Below, one piece after another: positions 8,835 to 19,088 of a stretch of DNA of 64,000 bases; within the stretch, counting starts at the first letter, position 1, and each line of letters opens with the position of its first letter. The notes beneath the pieces were generated by a model, which was not told the DNA's origin, searched no databases, and saw only the letters and a program-made list of their open reading frames with translations. The stretch comes from Pleomorphomonas sp. JP5 (GTDB lineage: Bacteria > Pseudomonadota > Alphaproteobacteria > Rhizobiales > Pleomorphomonadaceae), in assembly GCF_023721815.1 (NCBI RefSeq), contig NZ_JAMDLI010000007.1:549237-613236 (forward strand), read 5' to 3'. The translations under genes were made by a program, and so were the position numbers.

Positions 8835-9866
8835 ATGTCGGGTCTGGTCCTCAAGGGTGTCAGCCGGGAGTTCGGCCCGGTCAAGGCCGTGAACGATGTC
8901 GACCTCGAAGTGCCCAACGGGCGCTTTGTCTGTCTGCTTGGACCATCGGGATGCGGCAAGACGACGTTGCTCCGGATGATCGCCGGCCTCGACGTGCCGA
9001 CCGCCGGCTCCATTTCGATCGACGGCGAGGACATCACCCGCCTGCCCACCCACAAGCGTAACCTCGGCATGGTGTTCCAGTCCTTGGCGCTGTTTCCTCA
9101 CCTGACCGTCGGGGGCAACATCGCCTATGCACTCAGGATTCGGGGACTCTCTAGGGAGGAACAGGCTCATCGCGTCGAAGAGCTTCTGGCTCTCGTCCAC
9201 TTGCCGGGCTACGCCGACCGCGCCGTTTCCAAGCTCTCGGGCGGTCAGCGTCAGCGCGTCGCCATAGCTCGAGCGTTGGCCGTCAGTCCGCGCCTGTTCC
9301 TGCTCGACGAGCCGCTGTCGGCGCTCGATGCCAAGCTTCGGGAGGCGATGCAGGTCGAGTTGCGCCAGTTGCAGCAGCAACTCGGTATCACCACCATCGT
9401 CGTCACCCACGACCAGCGAGAGGCGATGACGATGGCGGACACGGTGATCGTCATGCAGGGCGGCGAAATCCGCCAGGCGGCGTCGCCGGTGGAGATCTAC
9501 CGCAAGCCGGCCGACACATTCGTCGCCGATTTCATCGGTTCCACCAACCTGATCGATATCGCGCGCGATGGTGACCATGTCACGCTGCTCGGTCGCCAGA
9601 CCTCTGTCGCCATGCCTTACGGCGTCTCCAAGGCGACGCTGTCGGTCCGTCCGGAGGATGTCGAGCTGACCGCACCGACCGAGGATCTGCCGGAGGCAAA
9701 AATCACCTTCGTCCGCGATCTCGGTGGCGCCATCGAGTTCTTCCTCGATGCCGGCGGCACGCAGGTGATCGCCGTCACCAGCCCGCGCGCCCGTCCGGAG
9801 GTCGCCATAGGCGATCGGGTCGGCCTCCGCCTCGATCCTGCTCGTTCCGTGGTGCTCACCCGATGA
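8835..9866 (+). CDS. Polyamine-type ABC transporter ATP-binding protein (PotA-like)
   Basis: This 343-residue ATPase has Walker A GPSGCGKTT, signature [15 protein letters not shown], Walker B LFLLDEPLSALDA, the H-loop THDQREAM and a C-terminal TOBE-like domain from about residue 260. That layout is typical of PotA/FbpC-class ATPases. I chose ATG 8835; a TTG at 8823 would add four residues. Its stop overlaps the start of the first permease (ATGA at 9863). It should energise import of the ligand bound by the preceding periplasmic protein. Confidence 0.9.
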   Translation: MSGLVLKGVSREFGPVKAVNDVDLEVPNGRFVCLLGPSGCGKTTLLRMIAGLDVPTAGSISIDGEDITRLPTHKRNLGMVFQSLALFPHLTVGGNIAYALRIRGLSREEQAHRVEELLALVHLPGYADRAVSKLSGGQRQRVAIARALAVSPRLFLLDEPLSALDAKLREAMQVELRQLQQQLGITTIVVTHDQREAMTMADTVIVMQGGEIRQAASPVEIYRKPADTFVADFIGSTNLIDIARDGDHVTLLGRQTSVAMPYGVSKATLSVRPEDVELTAPTEDLPEAKITFVRDLGGAIEFFLDAGGTQVIAVTSPRARPEVAIGDRVGLRLDPARSVVLTR

Positions 9867-10714
9867 GGCGCGAACCGGCCCATGGGCTTGCCCAGCATCT
9901 GCCGGTGATCTTTCCCGGCCTGATGCTGACGGTCTTCTTCATCGTGCCTTTCGGCACCATGGTCTTGGTGAGCTTTTTCCGACGTCAGCAGGGCGGCTTT
10001 TATGTGCCGGATTTCGTGCTGGCCAACTACGCGCGCTTCCTGACGCCATTCTTTGGCAACGTCCTTGCCTTCTCGCTCTATCTCGCCATTGCAGTGGCGG
10101 TGGTGTCTCTGATCGTCGCCGTGCCCTTCACCTACCTGATTGCCCGTTCGCGGCGGCAGACGCAGGTGATCTGGCTGGTGGCGCTTCTCTCCATCCTGTC
10201 GCTGTCGGAAGTGATCATCGGTTTCGCCTGGTCCACGCTCCTGTCGCGCACCGCCGGCATCACCAACCTTCTGGTCCGCGTCGGTCTGATGGACGCGCCC
10301 AAGGCGCTCGTGCCGGGCTTCGGCGCCGTCCTGACCGGCATGGTCTATCAGGCGATGCCCTATGCGGTGCTGGTGCTCTACCCCTCCATGGTCCGGCTCG
10401 ATCCGACCCTGACCGAGGCGGCGCGCACGCTGGGCGCGTCGCCGCTGAAGGCCTTCTTCACCGTGGTGCTACCCGCGCTCCGTACGACGCTGATCGCCAC
10501 ACTGATCATGGCTTTCATCTTCGCGCTCGGCTCCTACCTTCTGCCGCAGATCCTTGGACGGCCGAGCCATTGGACTCTGTCGGTCCTGATCACCGACCAG
10601 GCGCTCTATCAGTCCAACATGCCGTTCGCGGCGGCCATGGCGGTCTTCCTGGTGCTGGTGTCGCTGGCGCTCGTCACCCTGACGATGTTCGTCGGCAAGA
10701 AGCTGGAGGCCTGA
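9863..10714 (+). CDS. Polyamine-type ABC transporter permease (PotB-like)
   Basis: This 283-residue inner-membrane protein has about six hydrophobic segments. The cytoplasmic EAA loop EAARTLGASPLKAFFTVVLP couples it to the ATPase. The first segment (PGLMLTVFFIVPFG) and order in the operon match PotB/PotH. It overlaps the ATPase gene by four bases and is followed one base later by the second permease. Confidence 0.9.
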   Translation: MRREPAHGLAQHLPVIFPGLMLTVFFIVPFGTMVLVSFFRRQQGGFYVPDFVLANYARFLTPFFGNVLAFSLYLAIAVAVVSLIVAVPFTYLIARSRRQTQVIWLVALLSILSLSEVIIGFAWSTLLSRTAGITNLLVRVGLMDAPKALVPGFGAVLTGMVYQAMPYAVLVLYPSMVRLDPTLTEAARTLGASPLKAFFTVVLPALRTTLIATLIMAFIFALGSYLLPQILGRPSHWTLSVLITDQALYQSNMPFAAAMAVFLVLVSLALVTLTMFVGKKLEA

Positions 10715-10715
10715 G

Positions 10716-11513
10716 ATGGAGCGCTTCCTCTCCCGCCTCTATCTCGCGCTGGTCGGCATCTTTCTCGCCGCGCCCATCGTCGTCGTCACCGGCGTGTCCT
10801 TCAACGAGAAGCAGAATCTCGCCTTTCCGCCGCAAGGCTTCTCCTTTCACTGGTTCGCCGAGATCTTCGTCAATCCAGAATGGTTCCGCGCACTCGTGGC
10901 CTCGGTGCTGCTGGCCATCACGTCCGCCGCACTCGCCGTCGCCATCGCCCTGCCGCTCGCCTGGTTCCTCTGGCGGCGCGTGGCGCCCTGGGCGCGGGTG
11001 TTTCAGCTTCTTGGCGTCGCGCCCTTCACGCTGCCGCCGGTCATCACCGCGCTGGGCTTCCTCACCTTCTGGGCCACGTCCGGCTTTTACGGTCAGCCGT
11101 GGACGGCGGTGATCGCCCACGCCATCTTCTTCGTGACGCTGCCGCTGGTCACGCTGACGCTGGGTTTCTCGTCGATCGACCGCTCGCTGACCGAGGCCGC
11201 CGCCACCATGGGGGCCGACGATCGCACCGTGTTCCGCACGGTCGTGCTGCCGCTGATCCTGCCCTATGTCGTCTCCGGCTACGCCTTTGCCTTCGTGCTG
11301 TCGCTCAACGAATACATCGTCGCCTACATGACCATCGGCTTCGTGCAGGAGACGCTGCCGATCAAGGTGTTCAACGCGCTGCGCTATGGCTACACGCCAA
11401 CCATGGCGGCGGTGTCAGTGCTGTTCGTGGCGGTGACGGCTACTGTGTTCGGCCTGATCGCCCGTTTCGGCGACCTGCCGAAGCTGATGGGCGCCATGTC
11501 CTCGAAGGACTGA
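10716..11513 (+). CDS. Polyamine-type ABC transporter permease (PotC-like)
   Basis: This 265-residue permease has about six membrane segments, an EAA loop (TEAAATMGADDRTVFRTVVLP), and the N-terminal AAPIVVVTGVSFNE segment typical of PotC/PotI. It starts one base after the PotB-like stop, so the two are translationally linked. It is the last gene of the agmatinase-family/importer operon. The hairpin repeat at 11527-11570 lies just downstream, before a convergent oxidase gene. Confidence 0.9.
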   Translation: MERFLSRLYLALVGIFLAAPIVVVTGVSFNEKQNLAFPPQGFSFHWFAEIFVNPEWFRALVASVLLAITSAALAVAIALPLAWFLWRRVAPWARVFQLLGVAPFTLPPVITALGFLTFWATSGFYGQPWTAVIAHAIFFVTLPLVTLTLGFSSIDRSLTEAAATMGADDRTVFRTVVLPLILPYVVSGYAFAFVLSLNEYIVAYMTIGFVQETLPIKVFNALRYGYTPTMAAVSVLFVAVTATVFGLIARFGDLPKLMGAMSSKD

Positions 11514-11526
11514 CCTTCCGGCTAGG

Positions 11527-11570
11527 GCAGTTCCAGCAAAACTGAGGACCGGTTTTGCGTCGGGAACTGC
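11527..11570. repeat. Nested palindromic intergenic element
   Basis: GCAGTTCC (11527-11534) pairs with GGAACTGC (11563-11570), and inside it CAAAAC (11537-11542) pairs with GTTTTG (11552-11557). It fills the gap between two convergent genes. The accggtttt core resembles small palindromic repeats scattered between genes in rhizobial genomes. It may also act as a bidirectional terminator, although no long T-tract follows. No second copy was noticed in this window. Confidence 0.5.
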
Positions 11571-11584
11571 TTGAAAACAGTTGC

Positions 11585-12982
11585 CTATATGACTTTGCCC
11601 GGGTTGAGGAGGCCATGCGGGTCGACTGCCGCCTTGAGGCTCCTCATCAGCGCGACTTCGGCTGGCGATCGGCTGTGGCCGAGCCAGCCGCGCTTCAGCG
11701 CTCCGATGCCGTGCTCGGCTGACACCGAGCCTGAGAACTCTCGCGTCACGCCGTAGACTACGCTTTCCACGGCGTGATGTCCGGCCGGGCCGGGGTCAGG
11801 CACCGAGGCCATCACGTGGATATTTCCGTCGGCGGCGTGGCCGAAGAACACTGCTCGGCTCGCCGGCAGCTCCCGCGCCAGCGCAGAACGGCAGGCGTCC
11901 ACGAAACGGCCGACCTCTCCGGGAGGCAGGCCGACGTCGAAGCTCTCATGCTCGCCAAGAACCGGCTCGATCTCGGCCGAGGCGTCGCGGATCGCCCAGA
12001 AGGCCTCCATGTCGGACAGCGACTGCGCCAGCATGGCGTCTTCGACCAACCCGGCTTCATACACGCCCTCGAGAAAGGCCTCGAAAGTCGAGCCATCGCG
12101 TTCCCCATCGCGGCCATGCCCCTCGACCAGCAGATAGAGGCCGTGCTTGTCGGCAAAGGGCGCGCGACGGCCTGGTACGTTTCCGGTCACCATGGCCCAG
12201 TAGTCGGGCCACATCACCTCGAAGGCGGACAGCATCGGGCCGAGCTCGGCACGGGCGCTGGAAAGAATGTCGGCGGCCGCCTCAAAGTCGCGAACGGCGA
12301 TCAGCGCCAAGCCGGTCCAACGGGGCAAGGGCTGAAGCGAAAACACGGCCCGCGTCACCACGCCCAGCAATCCCTCCGATCCGACGAACAGTTGCTTCAG
12401 GTCGGGTCCGGCGTTGTTCTTCAGCATCTTGTTCAGCGAGCCGATCACCGTACCGTCGGCGAGCACCGCTTCGAGCCCCAGCACGGAGGCGCGCGTCATG
12501 CCGTAACGCAACACGCGGTTGCCACCGGCGTTGGTCGACACGATACCCCCGGCCGTTGCCGTGCCGCGTGCGCCGAAATCGACCGGAAACAGCAAGCCTT
12601 CGGCCTCGGCCGCCTTCTGCATGACCTCCAGCGGCGTACCGGCCCTGGCCGTGAGCGTCATGGCCCGGCCATCGATCTCCTCGATGCCGTTCATTCGCTC
12701 GAGCGAAAGCGCCAGTGAGCCTGGGGCCGGGGTTGCGCCGCCGCACAGGCCTGTCAGCCCGCCTTGCACGGTGACGGCGAGGCGGTGACGGGAGGCGATA
12801 ACGAGAGCGGCCGACACCTCATCGGTTGAGGCAGGCCTGAGGACGGCGAGCGGAGGCAGTGGTGGCAGTACGGAGGAATCGGCATGGTTGCGAGCGGGGA
12901 TATCATCGCCTGCGAGAAATCCTGACGGACCGAGTGCCGCCCGCAACTCCGAAAAAGCCTCAGCCTCGTTATGCCCGATCAT
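11585..12982 (-). CDS. FAD-binding oxidase, GlcD/D-lactate dehydrogenase type
   Basis: This 465-residue flavoprotein has an N-terminal FAD-binding type 4 domain (VTVQGGLTGLCGGATP near residue 70, GGIVSTNAGGNRVLRYG near 140). A C-terminal FAD-linked oxidase domain ends with SAEHGIGALKR and the closing PHGLLNPGKV. Such enzymes oxidise 2-hydroxy acids (D-lactate, glycolate, D-2-hydroxyglutarate) to keto acids. I chose ATG 12982, with purine-rich GGAGCGGGG upstream. ATGs at 13000 and 13015 are alternatives. It converges with the polyamine-type operon and lies before the Dpp-type operon on its own strand. The exact substrate is not evident. Confidence 0.85.
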   Translation of the reverse strand: MIGHNEAEAFSELRAALGPSGFLAGDDIPARNHADSSVLPPLPPLAVLRPASTDEVSAALVIASRHRLAVTVQGGLTGLCGGATPAPGSLALSLERMNGIEEIDGRAMTLTARAGTPLEVMQKAAEAEGLLFPVDFGARGTATAGGIVSTNAGGNRVLRYGMTRASVLGLEAVLADGTVIGSLNKMLKNNAGPDLKQLFVGSEGLLGVVTRAVFSLQPLPRWTGLALIAVRDFEAAADILSSARAELGPMLSAFEVMWPDYWAMVTGNVPGRRAPFADKHGLYLLVEGHGRDGERDGSTFEAFLEGVYEAGLVEDAMLAQSLSDMEAFWAIRDASAEIEPVLGEHESFDVGLPPGEVGRFVDACRSALARELPASRAVFFGHAADGNIHVMASVPDPGPAGHHAVESVVYGVTREFSGSVSAEHGIGALKRGWLGHSRSPAEVALMRSLKAAVDPHGLLNPGKVI

Positions 12983-13067
12983 CGCGTCGCCCCGCTCCAT
13001 GTCTGCGACCGGCATAGCATGCCAGCCGGTGCGCGGGACAGGGTGATGGGCCCCTCCGTACTTTGGT

Positions 13068-13932
<865 letters not shown>

Positions 13933-13946
<14 letters not shown>

Positions 13947-14895
13947 GGGTGTCCGCCTTCCAGCAAGCGACCTGATGGTCGGGAGCGATCTCGATGAAGG
14001 GGGGCTCTTCGGCACACTTGTCGAAGGCCAGCGGGCAGCGGTCGCGGAAACGACAGCCCGTCGGCGGCGAGAGCAGGGACGGCGGCCGTCCCTTGATGCC
14101 CGGCAGCCGCTTCTCCTCGAAACGGATGCCGACTTCGGGCAGCGAGCCGAGCAGCAGGCGCGTATAGGGGTGCGCTGGCGCATCGACGATGGTGCGCGTC
14201 GGCGCCTTCTCCGCCAGTTTGCCGGCATACATGATCATGATGCTGTCGGCGACCTGGGCAAGGATGGCCAAGTCGTGGGTGACCACGATCATCGACTTGA
14301 CGTAGCCACGGTCGCGGAACTCGACCAGCGCGCCCGCCACCTTCTTCTGAGAGGCGACGTCGAGGGCCGAGGTCACTTCGTCGGCGATGAGCAGAGACGG
14401 GTCGAGCAGGGTCGAGAGGACCATGACGACGCGCTGCTTCATGCCGCCCGAGAGCTCGATCGGGTACATGCCGAGCACGTCGGGCGTGAGACCGAGAATG
14501 GCGAGGCGCCGTTCGAGCTCGGGCCGGAGCGTCGCTCCCTTGAGACCGCGCGCTTCAAGGAGCTCGTCGATCATCCGGCCAATGCGGCGCGTCGGGTTGA
14601 GCGCGCTCATGGCATATTGCGGAACGATGGACACTTCGCTGAAGCGGTAGGGGTTCATCGCCTTGTCGTCGGCGATCGGCAGCACCTTGTCGTCGAGGGT
14701 CACTTGTCCGCCGACATACTGCATGCGCTCTTCAAGGCGGATCAGCGCCTTGCCGAGCGTCGACTTGCCGCAGCCGGACTCGCCGGCCAGTCCCATGATC
14801 TCGCCGTCGGCGACGGAGAAGCTGACGCCGTCGAGGGCTTTGACGGCGCCGGCGAGCGTCCGGTAGTGGATCTTGAGGTCGGATACCGCAAGCAT
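13933..14895 (-). CDS. Dpp/Opp-type ABC transporter ATP-binding protein (DppD-like)
   Basis: This 320-residue ATPase has Walker A GESGCGKST, signature LSGGMKQRVVMVLS, Walker B LLIADEVTSALDV (Val where Pro is usual) and the H-loop THDLAIL. A full oligopeptide C-terminal domain includes the cysteine-containing GCRFRDRCPLAFDKC segment, which in relatives binds an iron-sulfur cluster. It begins one base after the DppC-like stop. Together with the DppF-like protein it forms the ATPase pair of this importer. Confidence 0.9.
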
Positions 14896-14896
14896 G

Positions 14897-15787
14897 TCAG
14901 AGCGCCCTTAGCTTGGGATTGAACACCTCGTCGAGGCCGACGTTCATGACGTAGAGCGAGCCGACGATGGCGGTGATGGCTAGACCCGGCGGCACGAACC
15001 ACCACCACATGCCGAGCTGCAGCGCGGCATTCATCACCGAGTAGTTCATCATCAGGCCGAGCGAGATCGAGTCGGTCGGTCCCAGCCCGATGAAGTCCAG
15101 CGTCGCGGCGGTGAGGATTGCGCCGCCAAACAGCAGGATGAAGGTCATCACCAGATAGGAGCTCATGTTCGGCGCGATCTCGCCGAAGATGATGCGGAAC
15201 GTGCTCTCGCCGTTGAGCCGGGCCATGCCGACGAAGTCGCGCGAGGTCAGCGAGAAGGTCTGGGCGCGGATGGCGCGCGCTGCCCACGGCCAGGAGGTCA
15301 GGCCGATGAACATCGCTTCCGTGCCGAGGCCGCGCACGCTGAGATAGGCGGCGACCACCAGAAGGACCGCGAAGGTGGGAATGACCAGCACGACGTTGGT
15401 CAGCATGTTCAGCACTTCGTCGATGATGCCGCCTCGGTAGCCGGCGAAGAAGCCGACCAGCATGCCGATCACCGCCGCGGTGATGCCGCCGAGCGCACCG
15501 ACGATGAAGCTGGAACGCAAGCCGTGGACGAACTGCGAGAACACGTCCTGACCGAACAGCGTGGTGCCGAACCAGAAGTCGGCCGAGGGCGGCAGACCTG
15601 GGGGGGCATCGAAGGTCATGGGCTCGTGGGTTGCGAGCATCGGCCCGAAGATCGCGCCCAGGAGGAAAACGATGAAGACGACCGCGCCGATCACCAGCTT
15701 GGTGTTGCGAGAGGCAAAATAGAAAACCTCGCTGCGGACGTTTTTGGAGGCGGGAGCCGTCGCAGATGAACCGATGGTGCTGGTCAT
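14897..15787 (-). CDS. Dpp/Opp-type ABC transporter permease (DppC-like)
   Basis: This 296-residue inner-membrane permease has an N-terminal cytoplasmic tail, a first membrane helix (about residues 30-50), the FWFGTTLFGQDVFSQ motif of DppC proteins, and an EAA-like loop (GMARLNGESTFRIIFGEIAP). About six membrane segments are visible. It overlaps the DppB-like gene by four bases (ATGA read on the minus strand). No unusual feature is seen. Confidence 0.9.
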   Translation of the reverse strand: MTSTIGSSATAPASKNVRSEVFYFASRNTKLVIGAVVFIVFLLGAIFGPMLATHEPMTFDAPPGLPPSADFWFGTTLFGQDVFSQFVHGLRSSFIVGALGGITAAVIGMLVGFFAGYRGGIIDEVLNMLTNVVLVIPTFAVLLVVAAYLSVRGLGTEAMFIGLTSWPWAARAIRAQTFSLTSRDFVGMARLNGESTFRIIFGEIAPNMSSYLVMTFILLFGGAILTAATLDFIGLGPTDSISLGLMMNYSVMNAALQLGMWWWFVPPGLAITAIVGSLYVMNVGLDEVFNPKLRAL

Positions 15788-16776
15788 GCGGCATCTCCTT
15801 GCAATCCGACGCGGGTGCGCGGGTCGACGATCACGTAGACGACGTCGACGATCAGGTTGGCGAGCAGCACGCCGACGATGATGAACAGGAACACGCCCTG
15901 GATCACGAAGTAGTCCTGGTTCTGGATGCCGGAGAGCACCAGCCAGCCGAGGCCGGGGTAGGAGAAGACGATTTCGGTCACCAGCGCGCCGCCGACCACT
16001 GCACCAAGTTGCAGCGCGAGACCGGTGATCTGGGGCAGCATGGCATTACGGAAGGCGTACTTGCGAACGAGCCGGTGCGGCGCGCCCAGCGCCATCAGGT
16101 AGTTGGCGTAGTCGCTTTCGAGCTCGTAGATGATCATGTTGCGCATGCCGATCGCCCATCCGCCGAGCGCCACCATGAACAGCGAGGCAAATGGCAGGAC
16201 CCAGTGGTAGACGAGGCTTCCGAAGAACAGCCAGGACCATTCGGCCTTGACCGATTGGTCATAGCCGAAAGCCAGGGGGAACCAGCCGAGCGTCGAACCG
16301 AGCACCCAGGCGAGCAGGATGCCGAGCCACATGTAGGGCGTTGCGGTGAGAAGATAGCCGAGCGGCAGTACGCTGTTGTCGAGCAGCTTGCGTCGTGCTG
16401 CCAGGGCACCGACGACGTTGCCGACATACCAGGACAGCAGGATCGACGGCAGCAGCAAGCCCAGAGTGTAGGGCAGCGCGCGGCCGATCAGCGTTGTCAC
16501 CGGGGTCGGGAACAGCATGATCGAGCGGCCGAGATCGCCATTCAGCAGCGCCCACCAGAAGTTGAGGTACTGCTGCCAGAGTGGCTGGTCTAGGTTGAAG
16601 GCCGCCATGAAATAGGAGGTCAGCGCCGCGTTGGCATCCGGCATGAGGGCGATGCGCGACACGAGCGCGTCGACGGGATTGCCCGGCATGAAGCGGGGGA
16701 TGGCCCAGTCGATGGTCACCGCGACGATGAACGTCAGGAGATAGATGAATAGCTTCCGGGCGAGGTAGCGCAGCAC
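15784..16776 (-). CDS. Dpp/Opp-type ABC transporter permease (DppB-like)
   Basis: This 330-residue permease has about six membrane segments, the N-terminal RKLFIYLLTF helix, the PGNPVDALV motif after it and the EAA-like loop ALGAPHRLVRKYAFRNAMLP of DppB proteins. I chose the GTG at 16776 because GGAG lies 8 bases upstream and the protein then begins MLRYLARK, as in relatives. An ATG at 16809 would add 11 unusual residues. It is separated from the binding-protein gene by 150 bp, in which I see only weak hairpins. Confidence 0.88.
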   Translation of the reverse strand: MLRYLARKLFIYLLTFIVAVTIDWAIPRFMPGNPVDALVSRIALMPDANAALTSYFMAAFNLDQPLWQQYLNFWWALLNGDLGRSIMLFPTPVTTLIGRALPYTLGLLLPSILLSWYVGNVVGALAARRKLLDNSVLPLGYLLTATPYMWLGILLAWVLGSTLGWFPLAFGYDQSVKAEWSWLFFGSLVYHWVLPFASLFMVALGGWAIGMRNMIIYELESDYANYLMALGAPHRLVRKYAFRNAMLPQITGLALQLGAVVGGALVTEIVFSYPGLGWLVLSGIQNQDYFVIQGVFLFIIVGVLLANLIVDVVYVIVDPRTRVGLQGDAA

Positions 16777-16926
16777 GGTCGGGGCTCCGGAAAGGGAACA
16801 AAGATCCACCGGCCGGACCCGGACGGCGACGTTGGTCGTCGTCCGGGCTCTGCGCGAGCGAGTCGTTCGTTCGTTCGGGCGGAGACGTCCCGGTGGCGTT
16901 GGCCGCCGGGACGGGGAAGCGGCGAC

Positions 16927-18645
16927 TTACTCGCCGGCCGGCTCGAGATGGGTGATGGTATCGATTCCGGTCATTTGCAGCCAGCCGCGCCACGAGATCG
17001 GGATATACTGGCGATCGGTGCCGTCGGCAGGCCAGTTCTTCCAGGTCGAGGTGCTCATCTGCGCCCAGGCGCCGTTGTACCAGAGCGGAATCATCGGCAG
17101 CTGGTCCATGAAGTTGACCTGAAGCTTGGCCGTGATTTCCTTCATCTTGTCGATGTCGGTACGCGGGGTCTTGGCGAGCTGCACCGTAAGGTCCCAGGAT
17201 TCCTTGTCCTCGAAGCGCGCAAAGTTGTAGTTGGTCTGCGAGCTCAGGATGGGCAGCTGGTAGAGGTAGCGGTAGTAGGTATAGGGCGTGTCGCTGAGCG
17301 GCTGGGAGTTTTCGATCATGAGATCGAAATTGCCCGTGTTGCGCTGCGACTGGTAGGTGTTGAAGTCGGGATACTTCGGCGTGATCTTGATGCCGACCGC
17401 CTTGGCGTCGGCCGAAATCATCTGTACGGCCTGCATCCAGTCCGACCAACCCGAGGGAACCTCGATCTTGAGGTCGATCGGCTCGCCCTTCGGCGTCTGG
17501 TAGAAGCCGTCGGCGCCCTTCTTGTAGCCGGCCTTGTCGAGAATCTCGGCCGCCATCTTCGGATCGTAGCTGAAGCCGTGCTTCTTCACCGCTTCCTTGT
17601 CGATGTACTTGTCCCACGCCGGCAGCAGGCCAGTCGGGCTGGCGGGCAACACGACGTTGCCGTAGTCGACCTTGGCGATCTGATCGGTGTTGATGGAGAA
17701 CGCCAGGGCACGGCGGAAGGCGGCGTCGTCAAGCGGGGCCTTCTTGGTGTTCGGCAAGAGCCACGACGTGACGGCCGGCAGCATGTAGGGCGGCTTGTCG
17801 TAGTAGGTGTGCAGGCCGTAGCCGCCGCTGATCAGCGTCGCCACGCCCGGCAGGAAGTTGTTGTTGAGGTCCTGCTTGCCGGAGAGCAGCAGTCCGAGCG
17901 CCACGTTGTTCGACGAGTTGACGAGGTCGATGATGTACTTGGGCTTCGGGTCGGGCGAAATGCCGGCCTTGGACGCCCACCAGCCGTCCGGCGTCTTGGT
18001 CCAGACGACGCGGGTCGTCGGGTCGTAGCCGGCCTTGTCGAACACGTAGGGGCCGGTGCCGATCGGTTCATCCGGCGTCCAGGACGTGATCTCGGTTTCG
18101 TTGGCGTGATCCTTCCACTGGGAAGGCTTCATCATCGGGATGTTCCAGAGGGCGTTCTGCCAGGCCTGGTAGTTTGGCGTGCCGTCGAAGGTCACCGTCA
18201 CCGTGTTGCCGGACGCCTCGACGCTCTTGATGCTCTTGTAGAGGTCGGTCCACCAGATGGTCGGCAGCTTGCCGAGATCGATGTTCCACTTCACGTCGTC
18301 GGCAGTGAAGTCGTCGCCATCGCTCCACTTGATGCCGGAGCGGACGGTCAGCTTGAAGACGGTCGGGCTTTCCCACTCGCCCTTTTCGGCCAGCCAGTCG
18401 ATATACTTGTCGGCGATCGGGTCATACCGGAACAGCGTCTCGTTGACGAGGCCGATCAGGCCGTTGGCGAAATTGCCGAAATACGGGTTGAAGCCGACAA
18501 TGTTGCCCCACTGCGCGCCGCTCATGTAGAGCGTCTCGTTGCGCGGATATTCGCCCGATTGCGCCAGGGCCGAGCCGGCCACCGTCGCCATCAGGGCCGC
18601 GGCCGATACGACCGTGAAGGTGCGGCGATTGATACCAAACGACAT
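16927..18645 (-). CDS. Dpp/Opp-type ABC solute-binding protein (SBP family 5)
   Basis: This 572-residue periplasmic binding protein belongs to extracellular solute-binding family 5. A signal peptide (NRRTFTVVSAAALMATVAGSALAQS, with a twin-arginine-like NRR) is followed by the family segments LFRYDP, KLTVRSGIKWSDG, FTADDVKW, and a ligand-binding region with FRRALAFSINTDQI. I chose ATG 18645, preceded by GGGAGG. The family carries peptides, nickel, glutathione and, in some branches, cello- or xylo-oligosaccharides. Its control by a neighbouring LacI protein points to a sugar oligomer, which is inference. It is the first gene of the operon. Confidence 0.9.
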   Translation of the reverse strand: MSFGINRRTFTVVSAAALMATVAGSALAQSGEYPRNETLYMSGAQWGNIVGFNPYFGNFANGLIGLVNETLFRYDPIADKYIDWLAEKGEWESPTVFKLTVRSGIKWSDGDDFTADDVKWNIDLGKLPTIWWTDLYKSIKSVEASGNTVTVTFDGTPNYQAWQNALWNIPMMKPSQWKDHANETEITSWTPDEPIGTGPYVFDKAGYDPTTRVVWTKTPDGWWASKAGISPDPKPKYIIDLVNSSNNVALGLLLSGKQDLNNNFLPGVATLISGGYGLHTYYDKPPYMLPAVTSWLLPNTKKAPLDDAAFRRALAFSINTDQIAKVDYGNVVLPASPTGLLPAWDKYIDKEAVKKHGFSYDPKMAAEILDKAGYKKGADGFYQTPKGEPIDLKIEVPSGWSDWMQAVQMISADAKAVGIKITPKYPDFNTYQSQRNTGNFDLMIENSQPLSDTPYTYYRYLYQLPILSSQTNYNFARFEDKESWDLTVQLAKTPRTDIDKMKEITAKLQVNFMDQLPMIPLWYNGAWAQMSTSTWKNWPADGTDRQYIPISWRGWLQMTGIDTITHLEPAGE

Positions 18646-19088
18646 CTCGATCCTCCCTTTCCTCCTGCGGCGATAGCTTCCCCGCCGCGAACAAACGCTT
18701 CCCGGACGGCCTACGCCGTAGGGTTGCACACCTTTCGAGAGAGTCATGGGCAAGTAACGGTCAGAAAAAGGGAACTACCCAAACGATCCGACCGTGCGGC
18801 CGATGACGGAACAGCGGCGACTGTTGGCTCCTCTCGCTCCACCCATCAGCAAGTCACTGAAATACGACGAAAATTCCCTCTGAAATTCGCGATATCCCAG
18901 CTTGTGACCTGCCGCGCGCCTTCCGCGGTTGCCCGCAGCATTCTTTCCTGTAACGTTACAGTAGCCTTACCCAAAGGCGCAACAATACGCAAGCCTCTGT
19001 TCTGTTCCTCGCCCAAAGGATGTAGGGTGGCCGATTGGGAGGGGCAGCGCCGTCGGCAACGACCGGGGGATTTGCGCTGATTGACAAC
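18646..19088. promoter_or_regulatory. Divergent control region between SBP family 5 gene and LacI gene
   Basis: This 443-bp gap has no credible gene. It holds the palindrome CTGTAACGTTACAG at 18948-18961, listed separately, and the ribosome-binding sites of both neighbours. The palindrome is about 300 bp upstream of the binding-protein start and 130 bp upstream of the LacI start, so the mRNA leader towards the importer may be long. I found no strong -35/-10 pair; TTGCGT followed after 17 bases by TAAGGC on the minus strand is only a weak candidate. Confidence 0.55.
18948..18961. promoter_or_regulatory. LacI-family operator candidate
   Basis: CTGTAACGTTACAG is a perfect 14-bp palindrome with the central CpG found in most LacI/GalR-family operators. 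It lies in the divergent gap between the Dpp-type importer operon and the LacI regulator gene. It differs from the second LacI operator in this window (CGTAAACGTTTACG) in the outer bases, as expected for a separate regulator. Confidence 0.75.

Noticed and set aside
16948-19080. Long open frame antisense to the family-5 binding protein
   Set aside because: Shadow frame in GC-rich DNA; the binding protein has a signal peptide, start site and operon context.
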